The translations under genes and the position numbers were made by a program. DNA of 40,979 nt, from assembly GCA_002506665.1 (NCBI GenBank), contig DAXZ01000058.1, forward strand, positions 1 through 40,979. Direction: 5' to 3'. This DNA is from Nitrosopumilus sp. UBA526 (lineage in GTDB: Archaea > Thermoproteota > Nitrososphaeria > Nitrososphaerales > Nitrosopumilaceae). This document shows positions 33,156 through 40,979 of this stretch, piece after piece. Positions within the stretch are counted from its first letter, which is position 1. Each line of letters starts with the position of its first letter. The notes beneath the pieces are model-generated. The model saw nothing but the letters and a program-made list of their open reading frames with translations. It ran no database searches and was not told where the DNA came from.

Positions 33156-33974
33156 TTACGTTCCAATCTTAATATCATCAGAGCAATACTGTCTTAGGGT
33201 CCTGATTGCAGACAGGACTGCAAGCCTGCTTGTCTTGGGATTGTTGGCATCAGGTAGGTTCTCTGTAGTAAAGGTCATCTCCCCGAATTTGCCTTTGGCT
33301 TTGATGTGATGAGTATTTCTGTCAGTGCCAGGATCAGCTATAATCTTTACACCTGTCTTTTCACTTCCAATTCCAGACAGAGACAAAAGAGCTGCAACAT
33401 TGATGTTTGCAGGAAACAGCGAGACTGCGTCTTTTGCAGTACCATCAAAGATTATGGTAGGTGCCGTAATATCATCAAGATTGATATCAGAGGTCTCAAA
33501 AAACTTTGCGCCTTTTAGTGAACGTGGGTTTTTTGTTGTTGTTATGGTTATAGAATCTAGTTCGTCTTTGACGGATTTAATTCCATCTAGACCTGCAATG
33601 GCGCCGGAGGGAAGATAGATTGTTTTTTTAAAGTCCCTGCAGGCATCGTGTAAAATATCATGGATTGATTCATCTAGCAGTGCTCCCACACTCATTATCA
33701 TCAGATCACGTCTGTTCTGTAAGACACTTAATGCAACGTCCCTTACAGCATCCTGAGATGCCGCCTCAACGACAATATTAACTGGATGTGAGGAGAGCAG
33801 ATGTGAGTTTTCTACAATTTCAGGCTTGTTGTTTAATTGTGAGACTAGTGCAAGCGCAGCATCCCTAGAATTGTCAAAGACATGGGTTAGGACACAGGGG
33901 ATCTCCCCAGAGTCTATAGCAAGGGCTATCTGAGTACCTATTGCACCACAGCCTAGCAAACCAATCTTTTTCAA
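33156..33974 (-). CDS. nadX: L-aspartate dehydrogenase
   Basis: 272 residues with an N-terminal NAD(P) fold (IGLLGCGAIGTQIALAI), VVEAASQDAV, LMIMSVGALLD, IYLPSGAIAGLDGIKSV and a C-terminal PGTDRNTHHIKAKG. It oxidises aspartate to iminoaspartate for NadA, the oxygen-independent alternative to NadB. The start is TTG or ATG at 33974. Located first in the minus-strand nad cluster. Confidence 0.94.
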   Translation of the reverse strand: MKKIGLLGCGAIGTQIALAIDSGEIPCVLTHVFDNSRDAALALVSQLNNKPEIVENSHLLSSHPVNIVVEAASQDAVRDVALSVLQNRRDLMIMSVGALLDESIHDILHDACRDFKKTIYLPSGAIAGLDGIKSVKDELDSITITTTKNPRSLKGAKFFETSDINLDDITAPTIIFDGTAKDAVSLFPANINVAALLSLSGIGSEKTGVKIIADPGTDRNTHHIKAKGKFGEMTFTTENLPDANNPKTSRLAVLSAIRTLRQYCSDDIKIGT

Positions 33975-34108
33975 TCATCAATAGTAAAATTCTGCTCTTA
34001 ATTAATTCTGGCACGCATGACAAAAGGCAGAAATGGGGATTTTGTAGAACAGTTTTGTCAAGGTTTGGCGCAACCTAAAGATTTTATTCATACCAACAAA
34101 GGAGTGTT

Positions 34109-34945
34109 ATGCTCAACACGGTATACAAAGACGCCATCATAAACAGAGACAAGATGCTTTCAATTCTAAAGGGTCCAAAGTTTGAACAGATTTTACAAAA
34201 GGCACGTGATAGTTGGGTGAAATTTACACCTGTAGGAGAGAGAGTAGTTACAGCAGGAATTGACTCTAGTTTTAACAGTACAAAGTTCCAAGGAATAGAG
34301 TTTTGGGCAACAACAGCAGTCTCAGTCAAATCAGATGGAGAGATCCTAGTAGACCTGCATAAATCTGGATTGGGTGCTGCAGAGGATATCTCAAGCATAG
34401 CAAGTAAGATGGAGATCAAAGCCTGTGAGGAGACAGTAGACCGTGTAGATATGGTACTAATTGACGGTTCACTGCATTCTCAGTTGATGACAAGGCAGGC
34501 AAATTTAGGGGCGGCGATTGTAAAGATAATGGCGAAGAGAAACAATGTAATCTTTATTGCAAAGACATCAAATACAAGAAAGCAGTTTGAGAGGTTGGGA
34601 TCCCTTGCAGGGGATATCTTTTATTATAATCACGTGACAAACACCCCCGGATTCAGCAAGATCTTTGTAGAGAAGAGATACGGGTCTGACAAGATAATAT
34701 CCTCAACGTTTGTAAGACTAGGTGACTCGACGCCAATAATAAAGCTGGAATTGTTAGGAGACCAATACGGAGAAACAGATATCAAAACAATTATGAACAA
34801 GCTATACAAGACTAGTGTCGGTGGATATCCATACGCACTCAAGCTTGCACACAATAACTGTAAAGTATCAGATAAAGAACTTGGAAAGATGGTCAGTCTG
34901 TTAGGTCTAAGTAATGAGATAGGCTCACGGGAGGTTCTAAGTTGA
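34109..34945 (+). CDS. nurA: DNA-end resection nuclease NurA
   Basis: 278 residues. The NurA nuclease core shows metal-binding aspartates in VTAGIDSSFN and VLIDGSLHSQ, then FIAKTSNTRKQFERLG and the C-terminal GYPYALKLAHNNCKV. It digests the 5' strand at breaks together with HerA. ATG 34109 has an AAAGGAG Shine-Dalgarno five bases upstream, unusual in this window where most starts lack one. The stop TGA overlaps the herA TTG. Confidence 0.9.
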   Translation: MLNTVYKDAIINRDKMLSILKGPKFEQILQKARDSWVKFTPVGERVVTAGIDSSFNSTKFQGIEFWATTAVSVKSDGEILVDLHKSGLGAAEDISSIASKMEIKACEETVDRVDMVLIDGSLHSQLMTRQANLGAAIVKIMAKRNNVIFIAKTSNTRKQFERLGSLAGDIFYYNHVTNTPGFSKIFVEKRYGSDKIISSTFVRLGDSTPIIKLELLGDQYGETDIKTIMNKLYKTSVGGYPYALKLAHNNCKVSDKELGKMVSLLGLSNEIGSREVLS

Positions 34946-36468
34946 GATTGGGGTTTGTGATAGGAGAATCAAAACCTACGTTTGTAAATGCAATCACCTC
35001 AAGAGCCCTGCCGGTAGGAGAGTACGTCAAGATTGGTTCAGATGAGGGGGAGATCCTAGGTCTAGTCGAGAGATCTTCTGTATCAAGTGCGGCTTTTGCA
35101 GATGTCAAAAACTTTGATGAAGCATCAGAGAGCACAGAGATTGCAGAGATAAACAAGAGGGACAAGACATATGTTGCAGATATAGGAATTTTGGGATTCT
35201 TGGAGGACTTGAAGAGGGGACATTCAACCCTGCCGGCGATTCCGCCTATTCCGGGTACTGAGATAACTCTGCCAAGTGATCCAGAACTTGAGGAGATATT
35301 TAGTCCAAAGAGGAAAGGCTGGGTAAACATTGGCAGTCTCTTACGAAACAAGACTATTGATGCCAGAATAAACTTGGATAAGATTGTCTCAAGACATTTG
35401 GGAATCCTAGCAATGACTGGGATGGGTAAGAGCAATCTTGTGTCCCTAATTACAAAACAGATTGCAGAACTAAAGGGAACTGTAATAATTTTTGATTATC
35501 ATAATGACTATACCAGTCTAAGTATTCCTCAGATCAATGTAATGGATGCAAAGATAAATCCCAGACGGCTAGATGCAGACCAGCTCTCAGAGGTACTAGA
35601 GATACGAGACGGGGCAAATGTTCAGCAGCGGGTTTTAAGAATGGCATTTACAAAACAGGTCAGGGAATCCAAAGAGTTTTGGAGCAAGCTAGAAAACGAA
35701 GTCGACATTATTATAAATTCAGAAGACCGGAGGCTAAAGGAGCTTAGAACCTCAGCATACAGAGTTCGAGATATTATAGAAGACGCTCAGAAGAGATTTG
35801 AGGATATTTTGGATCCAGACATGGGGGATCCAATCAGTTTCATCAAAGAAAGCAGGACAAACATTCTAAACATCTCAGAACTGTCAGAAAAACAAGCAAA
35901 TGTGGCAGTTGCGTTTTACCTACAGCGGCTACTCAGAGATAGAAAGGATGCAAGTATTGCAAGACATGGAAAGACAGACAGGGTCTTTAGATTCAACTCG
36001 CCAATATTTGTAATAATAGAAGAAGCTCATGTGTTTATACCAAAAGACCATGATACGAGTGCAAAATACTGGGCTGCAAAGATTGCCAGGGAAGGAAGAA
36101 AGTTCGGCCTTGGTCTTGGAATCGTATCACAAAGACCGCGCAGTATTGATCTTAATGTTCTAAGCCAGATGGGCTCGTTTGCAATCATGAAGATAATACA
36201 AGAAGACGACCAGCACCAGATAGCGTCAGCCGCAGAGTCGACTAGTCGTGAGTTGATATCTCAGATAACATCACTAAATATCGGGGACGCCATACTTGTC
36301 GGACAGTGGACAAATCTGCCATCCCTAGTTCACATAAAGGAGGTAAAAGAAAAGGTCACAGGAGCAGACCAGAGTGCAGTAGATGCATGGGCAAAGGCAG
36401 ACAAGATGAAAGGAGTGGCAGTAGAGTCAACACAAGGATTAATACAGAAAGACTTGCTATTAGACTAG
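34942..36468 (+). CDS. herA: DNA translocase HerA
   Basis: 508 residues. A beta-barrel HAS domain starts the protein (VIGESKPTFVNAITSRAL). The RecA-like core has Walker A GMTGMGKSN-like (AMTGMGKSNLVSLI), IIFDYHNDYTS, IFVIIEEAHVFIP and the C-terminal LGLGIVSQRPRSIDLNVLSQ. As a hexamer it feeds DNA to NurA. TTG start in the nurA stop codon (TTGA). mre11 starts one base after its stop. Confidence 0.94.
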   Translation: MRLGFVIGESKPTFVNAITSRALPVGEYVKIGSDEGEILGLVERSSVSSAAFADVKNFDEASESTEIAEINKRDKTYVADIGILGFLEDLKRGHSTLPAIPPIPGTEITLPSDPELEEIFSPKRKGWVNIGSLLRNKTIDARINLDKIVSRHLGILAMTGMGKSNLVSLITKQIAELKGTVIIFDYHNDYTSLSIPQINVMDAKINPRRLDADQLSEVLEIRDGANVQQRVLRMAFTKQVRESKEFWSKLENEVDIIINSEDRRLKELRTSAYRVRDIIEDAQKRFEDILDPDMGDPISFIKESRTNILNISELSEKQANVAVAFYLQRLLRDRKDASIARHGKTDRVFRFNSPIFVIIEEAHVFIPKDHDTSAKYWAAKIAREGRKFGLGLGIVSQRPRSIDLNVLSQMGSFAIMKIIQEDDQHQIASAAESTSRELISQITSLNIGDAILVGQWTNLPSLVHIKEVKEKVTGADQSAVDAWAKADKMKGVAVESTQGLIQKDLLLD

Positions 36469-36469
36469 G

Positions 36470-37600
36470 ATGTTATTCTCACACATTTCAGACACACATT
36501 TAGGACTAGCGCAGTATGGTTTAGAGGAACGTACACGAGATATCTACAATGTGTTTAACCAAGCAATAGACATATCAATATCAGACCATGTCGATTTTGT
36601 AATCTTTGCAGGAGATATTTTCAACGTGCCAAATCCAGACGGGGAGGCCATAGTTCAGATGGCCAATGGATTGAAGAGATTAAAAGAGAACGACATTGAC
36701 TCTTTTTTTATTTTAGGAGACCATGATATCAGCCGAGTCAAGACAGTGCCAGTTCCATTTGTCTATCATAACTTGGATTTTTCAAAATATATCGGCAATG
36801 GAACGCCGCTAGAATACAGGGGCATACACCTAGTAGGGTTTGACAAGATAAGAAAGGCGGAGATGCCAAAATATGAGGAGAAATTTGCCGCTGTAGACAC
36901 ATATGCCAAGGCACATACAGGCCACAAAATTCTAGTACTACATCAGGGGATTACGGAATTTAACAAGTATGCCGGAGAGCTGCTGTCAACTGACCTGCCA
37001 AAAAATTTCACATACTATGCAATGGGGCATCTTCATGATAAGGATATAAGACATTTTAATCATCTAGCAGGACCTGTGGCATATCCGGGGTCTACTGAGA
37101 GAACCACAAATGAGAGAATTGTAGATACGGAAAAAGGATTCCTGCAAGTAGACATCTCAAGGCCAGAAGCCAGTACAAAATGGATAAAGCTTGATTCAAG
37201 ACCACACATATCATATGAGACAGACTATCAGGAACTAGCAGAGACTGTAAATAAGATAGCCCAAGAGATCACACGGTGTGTGAGAAAACCAATAATTGAG
37301 GTAAAAATAAAGGGGGATGAGATAGATTCAGACCGCATCCAGTCACAGATGGCAAAACTAGACTCGCAGACATTGAGATGTTTTTCACGTATCATCTCAG
37401 AGCAAACCCCAGACTCGCGGGTACTTCTTGAAAAGCCAAATGCCATCAACGAGACTATGTACAAGCTTACCGTAGAAATACTGGGTTCTGAGCAATTAGC
37501 AAAGTTTGCCATCGATGAACTATTACCAATATTATCTAAAAGAGATACAAAGGAGGCACTAGGGCTAGTCTTTGAGAAATACAAAGAGGGGAAATTATGA
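36470..37600 (+). CDS. mre11: DNA repair nuclease Mre11
   Basis: 376 residues with phosphoesterase motifs in order: FSHISDTHLGLAQYG (D8, H10), VIFAGDIFNVPNP, FFILGDHDIS (GDHD in place of the commoner GNHD), KILVLHQGI and YAMGHLHDKD. The C-terminal region (AETVNKIAQEI onwards) is the capping and Rad50-binding part. It forms the Mre11-Rad50 complex that opens DNA ends. Rad50's ATG overlaps its stop (ATGA). Confidence 0.95.
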   Translation: MLFSHISDTHLGLAQYGLEERTRDIYNVFNQAIDISISDHVDFVIFAGDIFNVPNPDGEAIVQMANGLKRLKENDIDSFFILGDHDISRVKTVPVPFVYHNLDFSKYIGNGTPLEYRGIHLVGFDKIRKAEMPKYEEKFAAVDTYAKAHTGHKILVLHQGITEFNKYAGELLSTDLPKNFTYYAMGHLHDKDIRHFNHLAGPVAYPGSTERTTNERIVDTEKGFLQVDISRPEASTKWIKLDSRPHISYETDYQELAETVNKIAQEITRCVRKPIIEVKIKGDEIDSDRIQSQMAKLDSQTLRCFSRIISEQTPDSRVLLEKPNAINETMYKLTVEILGSEQLAKFAIDELLPILSKRDTKEALGLVFEKYKEGKL

Positions 37601-39660
37601 TAACGTCAGTAGAACTAGGGGACTTTGTGTCTCATTCAAGCACAAAACTAGAATTTGGAGATGGTGTTACAGTTTTTGTAGGTGATAACGGGACAGGAAA
37701 GTCAAGTGTAATTGATGCGATAACATTTGCGTTGTTTGGCAAACACACGCGAAAAACAAATAAAAGTTTGATTAAACTCGGATCAAGTCAGGCGTTTGCC
37801 AAGGTCAATTTTTCCATTGGTGAGAAACAGTACGAGGCAGTAAGGAGGACAGACAGCAGGGGTACACTATATGCCACGTTTGCAAGAGTCGATGGCAAAC
37901 GTAGTGAGATAGTAGCAGGTGAGAGAAGGCAGTTTGGGGAATCAATGACACGCGAGGTCGAGCAAGTGATAGGTCTAGATTTTGAAAAATTAAAGATTGC
38001 CTCAATTGTTAGACAGGGGGAACTAGATAATATAATTAATTCACGTCCAAAAGAGTTCAAGGAGCTGCTCAATGCAATCATAGGAATTGACAAGCTGGAT
38101 TTAGCTTCTGAATCAATGAGGACTGTAAACCGAGAGTTTCGTGAGAGGATAAAGAGCGACCTAGGACACGATGATACAGATATTGAGGGTTTATTAAAAG
38201 AATCAGAGGAATATCAAAAAGAGATTGCAGAGTTAGAACCTGAGAAACGCAGACTAGAGTTAGAACAAGAGAAGATGAGAGCCGAGGTATCTAACCTTAG
38301 AAAAAAGGTAGAAGACGAGGCATTAAAGCCTGACAAGAAAGACCAGCTAAAACAGAAAAAGAGGGAGCTGCGCGAATATGCAGAAAAGACGATTCAGGAT
38401 ATTAAAAATGAGATAAATAGAGACGAGCGCAGGGTTCAGGATTGTAAGGGCTGTTTTGGGTATGCGGCCTCAAGAGCAGACCTAGAATTAGAGATGCAAA
38501 GAGTCGGTGAGGAATTACACAGTGCCAGTCAAGATATTGTGAAGATGAAAAATCAAGAGGCATCACTAAAGGAGAAACTGGAACTTGCATCAAAAATTCA
38601 ATTAAAGGACGGCAAATGTCCTGTATGTAACTCTGAGGTTGAAAAATTAAATTCGTTATTTAACAGTGATAAACTTTTAGAACAAATGTCAGATACTCAA
38701 AAGGATATCAGCTCAAAAGAAGAGGAGGCAGCAAGACATAATCAAAATAAAAGAGAACTCTCAGAGAGACTGCAAAATGCAAAAGTTGCAGAGGAAACGC
38801 TAAAGATTCATCGAGTCAGTAGTGAAGAAGAGTTGGAGGGAATACAAAAGAGCCTTGAGATAAAAAAGCAAAATATTCCCCAAACCACAGCGAGCTTGTA
38901 TGAGCTAGCAAAGACCGATGCCCATGCAAAGATGATCTTTGAGGACATCTCTAGACTAGAAGAGGAGACCAAGGAATTTGATGAGCAAGAGTATGTCAGT
39001 CTCAAGAGACAAGTAGATGAGAAACAAAATTACCTGTCTCAAACAGAACAGAGTATTGGTGCCATAGGTGAGAGAATTTCCAATGGAAATACAGAGATCA
39101 ATTCCATAACAGATAAGGTATCAGAGCTAAAGATAGTAAAAAAATATGTGACAAAGCTAAATGAGATTCATACGAGTGTCTTTAACAGGGATGGATATGT
39201 TGCAACAAGTCTTAGGTCATGGGTACTAGAGACAATAGCTGCCAAGGCATCAGAGTACCTCATAGTACTTGATACAAAAATTCAGAGGATCGCATTATCA
39301 GAAAAGAAACAGAAAATCACAATAACGTGCCATGCAAAGAACGAGACCTTGGAGTTAGAGTCACTTAGTGGCGGTGAGAAAGTCGGTGTTGCATTAGCAT
39401 TACGACTAGGCATGGCAAGTCTTCTTGGGGCATCAAATCTTAACCTGATGATTCTAGATGAGCCTACTGCCAATCTTGATGCAGATAGGCGAAGAGCACT
39501 TGTAAGGGTACTCTCACAGCTATCAAACATCTCAAGTTTAGAGACAAAGATGCAGTTTCTAATAATCACACATGATGCAGAAATTTTTGAGGATACCACG
39601 GTGGAACAGATGTACAAATTCGAGTCAGACAAGCAAGAAAGTAAGGTTACAATACTCTAG
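37597..39660 (+). CDS. rad50: DNA repair ATPase Rad50
   Basis: 687 residues. N-lobe Walker A GDNGTGKSSVIDAITFALFG-like at about 30-45; long coiled coils follow. The zinc hook CPVC is near residues 341-344, almost exactly mid-protein. The C-lobe has LESLSGGEKVGVALALRLG and Walker B LMILDEPTANLDAD. It is shorter than many archaeal Rad50 proteins (about 850-900), mainly through shorter coiled coils, but is complete. It tethers DNA ends with Mre11. Its TAG shares CTAG with the convergent cupredoxin stop. Confidence 0.95.
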   Translation: MITSVELGDFVSHSSTKLEFGDGVTVFVGDNGTGKSSVIDAITFALFGKHTRKTNKSLIKLGSSQAFAKVNFSIGEKQYEAVRRTDSRGTLYATFARVDGKRSEIVAGERRQFGESMTREVEQVIGLDFEKLKIASIVRQGELDNIINSRPKEFKELLNAIIGIDKLDLASESMRTVNREFRERIKSDLGHDDTDIEGLLKESEEYQKEIAELEPEKRRLELEQEKMRAEVSNLRKKVEDEALKPDKKDQLKQKKRELREYAEKTIQDIKNEINRDERRVQDCKGCFGYAASRADLELEMQRVGEELHSASQDIVKMKNQEASLKEKLELASKIQLKDGKCPVCNSEVEKLNSLFNSDKLLEQMSDTQKDISSKEEEAARHNQNKRELSERLQNAKVAEETLKIHRVSSEEELEGIQKSLEIKKQNIPQTTASLYELAKTDAHAKMIFEDISRLEEETKEFDEQEYVSLKRQVDEKQNYLSQTEQSIGAIGERISNGNTEINSITDKVSELKIVKKYVTKLNEIHTSVFNRDGYVATSLRSWVLETIAAKASEYLIVLDTKIQRIALSEKKQKITITCHAKNETLELESLSGGEKVGVALALRLGMASLLGASNLNLMILDEPTANLDADRRRALVRVLSQLSNISSLETKMQFLIITHDAEIFEDTTVEQMYKFESDKQESKVTIL

Positions 39661-40106
39661 ATGACATCTATGGTGCCAGTCATCCAGGGATGAACTATGC
39701 AATAGTAATCATAGGTTCCTGCATCATCAAAAGTAACTTTAAAGACAGAATCTGCAACAAATATACCAGAATCAAAGATATCGTCTGAACCTGATTTTAG
39801 ATTTCCGCTCGTTACAGTGTGTGCCGCAGAATCATCGTTGCTCCAAGTGACAGTAGCACCGACTGCTACAGTAGTTTCAAAAGGCAGGTAACACTCGTTA
39901 GTCTCTGCGCATTTTGGAACAGAAGATCCGTTAGGAATTGAGACAGTGACAGTCAGGGGTAATGGCTCTTTGGATGACGATTCAGCAGGCATCATTGCCG
40001 GCTCAGATGTCATACCGATTGTCTCCTCAGGTGAGATGGCTATGAATCCTATGGATATTGCGGCAAGAACACCAACTGCACATATAATTCCGAAAGAAAA
40101 GTTCAT
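39657..40106 (-). CDS. Plastocyanin-like cupredoxin, membrane-anchored
   Basis: 149 residues from ATG 40106. N-terminal anchor or signal (FGIICAVGVLAAISIGFIA), Pro/Ser-rich linker, then a single blue-copper domain. Ligands are H96 (AHTVTSG), C136, H139 and M142 (YYCIVHPWMTG). C66 and C72 (KCAETNEC) may form a disulfide. The metal-site loop is nearly the same as in the second cupredoxin of the gene at 19357. GGTG six bases before ATG 40106 supports this start over GTG 40115; the upstream HEAT gene ends one base before it. Confidence 0.92.
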   Translation of the reverse strand: MNFSFGIICAVGVLAAISIGFIAISPEETIGMTSEPAMMPAESSSKEPLPLTVTVSIPNGSSVPKCAETNECYLPFETTVAVGATVTWSNDDSAAHTVTSGNLKSGSDDIFDSGIFVADSVFKVTFDDAGTYDYYCIVHPWMTGTIDVI

Positions 40107-40107
40107 C

Positions 40108-40596
40108 TCATCCACCTGTCAACTTTGCAAACCTTTTGTTCTTACTTAACTTTTCCATAAAGTGAATATTGGATAACGCTACAACGGCAGATTCAACTAC
40201 TGGCTTTTCAGAGTCGTTTAGGGCCTGCTCCAAGGTATCTTTGGCCTCTTTGGATCCAACCACACCTAGAGCTATTGCAGCTTCGTGGCGTACAAACATG
40301 CTTGGGTCATTCAGAGTCGCATCAGTCAGAGGTGGAATTACGCTAGAAAATGACATCTGTCCCAAGGAGAATGCGGCCTCGTGGCGTACTAGCTCATTTT
40401 CGTCGTTTTTTAAGACTTTGGCAATGTGGGGGATCTTGTCTTCTCCTCCAAAATCAACTAGAATACAAGTCGCCCTAGTTCTAACTACATAGTCAGGATG
40501 CTCTAGGAGAGATACAAAGTATTCCGTATCGTTTCTTTCGTACTTTGATTCCATCTCTGCAAAGAGTGTCAATCTATCATTGGTGACTGCCTGCAT
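40108..40596 (-). CDS. HEAT-repeat protein (PBS lyase-type repeats)
   Basis: 162 residues made of about four helical HEAT repeats: YVVRTRATCILVDFGGED, ELVRHEAAFSLGQMSF, MFVRHEAAIALGVVGSKEA and KPVVESAVVALSNI. Similar small proteins act as scaffolds or lyase-like chaperones. TGA-G-ATG coupling to the cupredoxin gene suggests joint expression, perhaps a maturation or interaction role; that link is inference. Confidence 0.88.
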   Translation of the reverse strand: MQAVTNDRLTLFAEMESKYERNDTEYFVSLLEHPDYVVRTRATCILVDFGGEDKIPHIAKVLKNDENELVRHEAAFSLGQMSFSSVIPPLTDATLNDPSMFVRHEAAIALGVVGSKEAKDTLEQALNDSEKPVVESAVVALSNIHFMEKLSKNKRFAKLTGG

Positions 40597-40679
40597 TTTG
40601 CTTTGAAATTTTGTGTGGCCTATATTAGGTTATTTAAGAAAATGAGTGTGTGCTGTACTGAAGTTAGTTCATCCTAATT

Positions 40680-40817
40680 TTAAGCTAATCTCAAATCTGT
40701 GTTAGTATTGGGTATTGTAATTTTTTTAACTGTAATTAGATTAGGATAAATTACACAGGTGGTTAGACCTGCAATACCAATTATAATTAAGGAAAGAAAA
40801 ATAATAAGAAAAACCAT
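40680..40817 (-). CDS. Candidate 45-residue membrane peptide
   Basis: The minus strand from ATG 40817 reads MVFLIIFLSLIIIGIAGLTT, then CVIYPNLITVKK and a polar end (TDLRLA) before TAA. It has one hydrophobic segment and a short outside tail with a cysteine at residue 21. No strong promoter or Shine-Dalgarno was seen, and the region is AT-rich, so chance is possible. Nothing else is seen in 40597-40679 or 40818-40979. Confidence 0.35.
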   Translation of the reverse strand: MVFLIIFLSLIIIGIAGLTTCVIYPNLITVKKITIPNTNTDLRLA

Positions 40818-40979
40818 TTATTTATTTTTTGATTTTACAAGAATAATTTTTTTGCGCTTTTCTAAAAATGTAATATCATAACGCTTGAAAATAGTATTTC
40901 TACCTAAAACACAAAAAGGTAAGATCCCTAACACTTTTCACAGGAATTCTAACTGTGTACTTGTTTAGGTCGTGCCTAG

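Noticed and set aside
34893..35435. Minus-strand open frame of 180 codons
   Set aside because: Antisense of the 5' half of herA; no promoter or protein-like pattern.
40756..40771. CAGGT/ACCTG inverted repeat
   Set aside because: Only five base pairs with a six-base loop; too weak for a regulatory call.
1..40979. CRISPR array, insertion sequence, prophage or rRNA
   Set aside because: No regularly spaced direct repeats, transposase or integrase motifs, phage structural genes or rRNA sequence were seen anywhere.

Overview
The window looks like a chromosomal segment of an ammonia-oxidising archaeon (Nitrososphaerota/Thaumarchaeota, most like the marine Nitrosopumilus group). This rests on gene content and style. 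It has archaeal information-processing genes (Rpo7, Spt4, aEF-1beta, Pth2, TruD, Cdc48, NurA-HerA-Mre11-Rad50), archaeal cofactor and lipid genes (GTP-dependent dephospho-CoA kinase, geranylgeranyl reductase family) and several blue-copper (cupredoxin) proteins next to a heme O synthase. Base composition is moderately AT-rich, intergenic gaps are very short, TATA boxes often lie 25-30 nt before the start codon (leaderless transcripts), and TTG starts are frequent. No ammonia monooxygenase, rRNA, insertion sequence, CRISPR array or prophage was seen.

Layout. 1-2155: a truncated, exported fibronectin type III array protein on the minus strand, with a 12-nt G tract between its ATG and its signal peptide, and a divergent promoter region holding an inverted repeat. 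2156-10085: mostly small conserved or membrane proteins of unknown function, plus a thioredoxin-fold YyaL/DUF255 protein and a zinc alcohol dehydrogenase. 10153-13313 (minus): TruD, a secreted beta-propeller and Pth2. 13314-14162: a sparse region with a possible degraded ORF, a small AbrB-like protein and an unusual tRNA gene. 14233-18366: GGR-family reductase, then a Zn-ribbon protein/aEF-1beta/Cdc48/small wHTH-like operon. 18367-23831: heme O synthase, a membrane-anchored double cupredoxin, a JAMM protease, DUF2024, H+-pyrophosphatase and a SprT-like zincin. 24000-28180: secreted RTX/metallo-beta-lactamase fusion, PurD, a 33-residue protein and an SDH_sah/ClpP-fold serine protease. 28311-33974: dephospho-CoA kinase and Mrp, Rpo7-Spt4, and an NAD de novo set (nadC facing TPR, nadA and nadX). 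34109-39660: the four-gene nurA-herA-mre11-rad50 end-resection operon. 39657-40979: a plastocyanin-like protein, a HEAT-repeat protein, a candidate 45-residue membrane peptide and AT-rich DNA.

How the genes work together. NadX, NadA and NadC form the full route from aspartate to nicotinate mononucleotide. NurA, HerA, Mre11 and Rad50 are co-transcribed for double-strand-break end resection. Cdc48 carries a C-terminal HbYX-type tail and sits about 2.4 kb from a JAMM-type desampylase candidate, in keeping with archaeal ubiquitin-like proteolysis. Heme O synthase, the double cupredoxin and the lone cupredoxin fit copper-based electron transport.

Most notable: (i) a poly-G tract whose present length puts the only good start codon out of frame with a surface FnIII protein, a classic phase-variation design or a sequencing error; (ii) a tRNA-like gene with a GAA anticodon loop but a long variable arm; (iii) an RTX/metallo-beta-lactamase secreted fusion; (iv) a short membrane peptide and downstream ORF separated by what looks like a single-base frameshift; (v) four convergent gene pairs that share their stop-codon bases.
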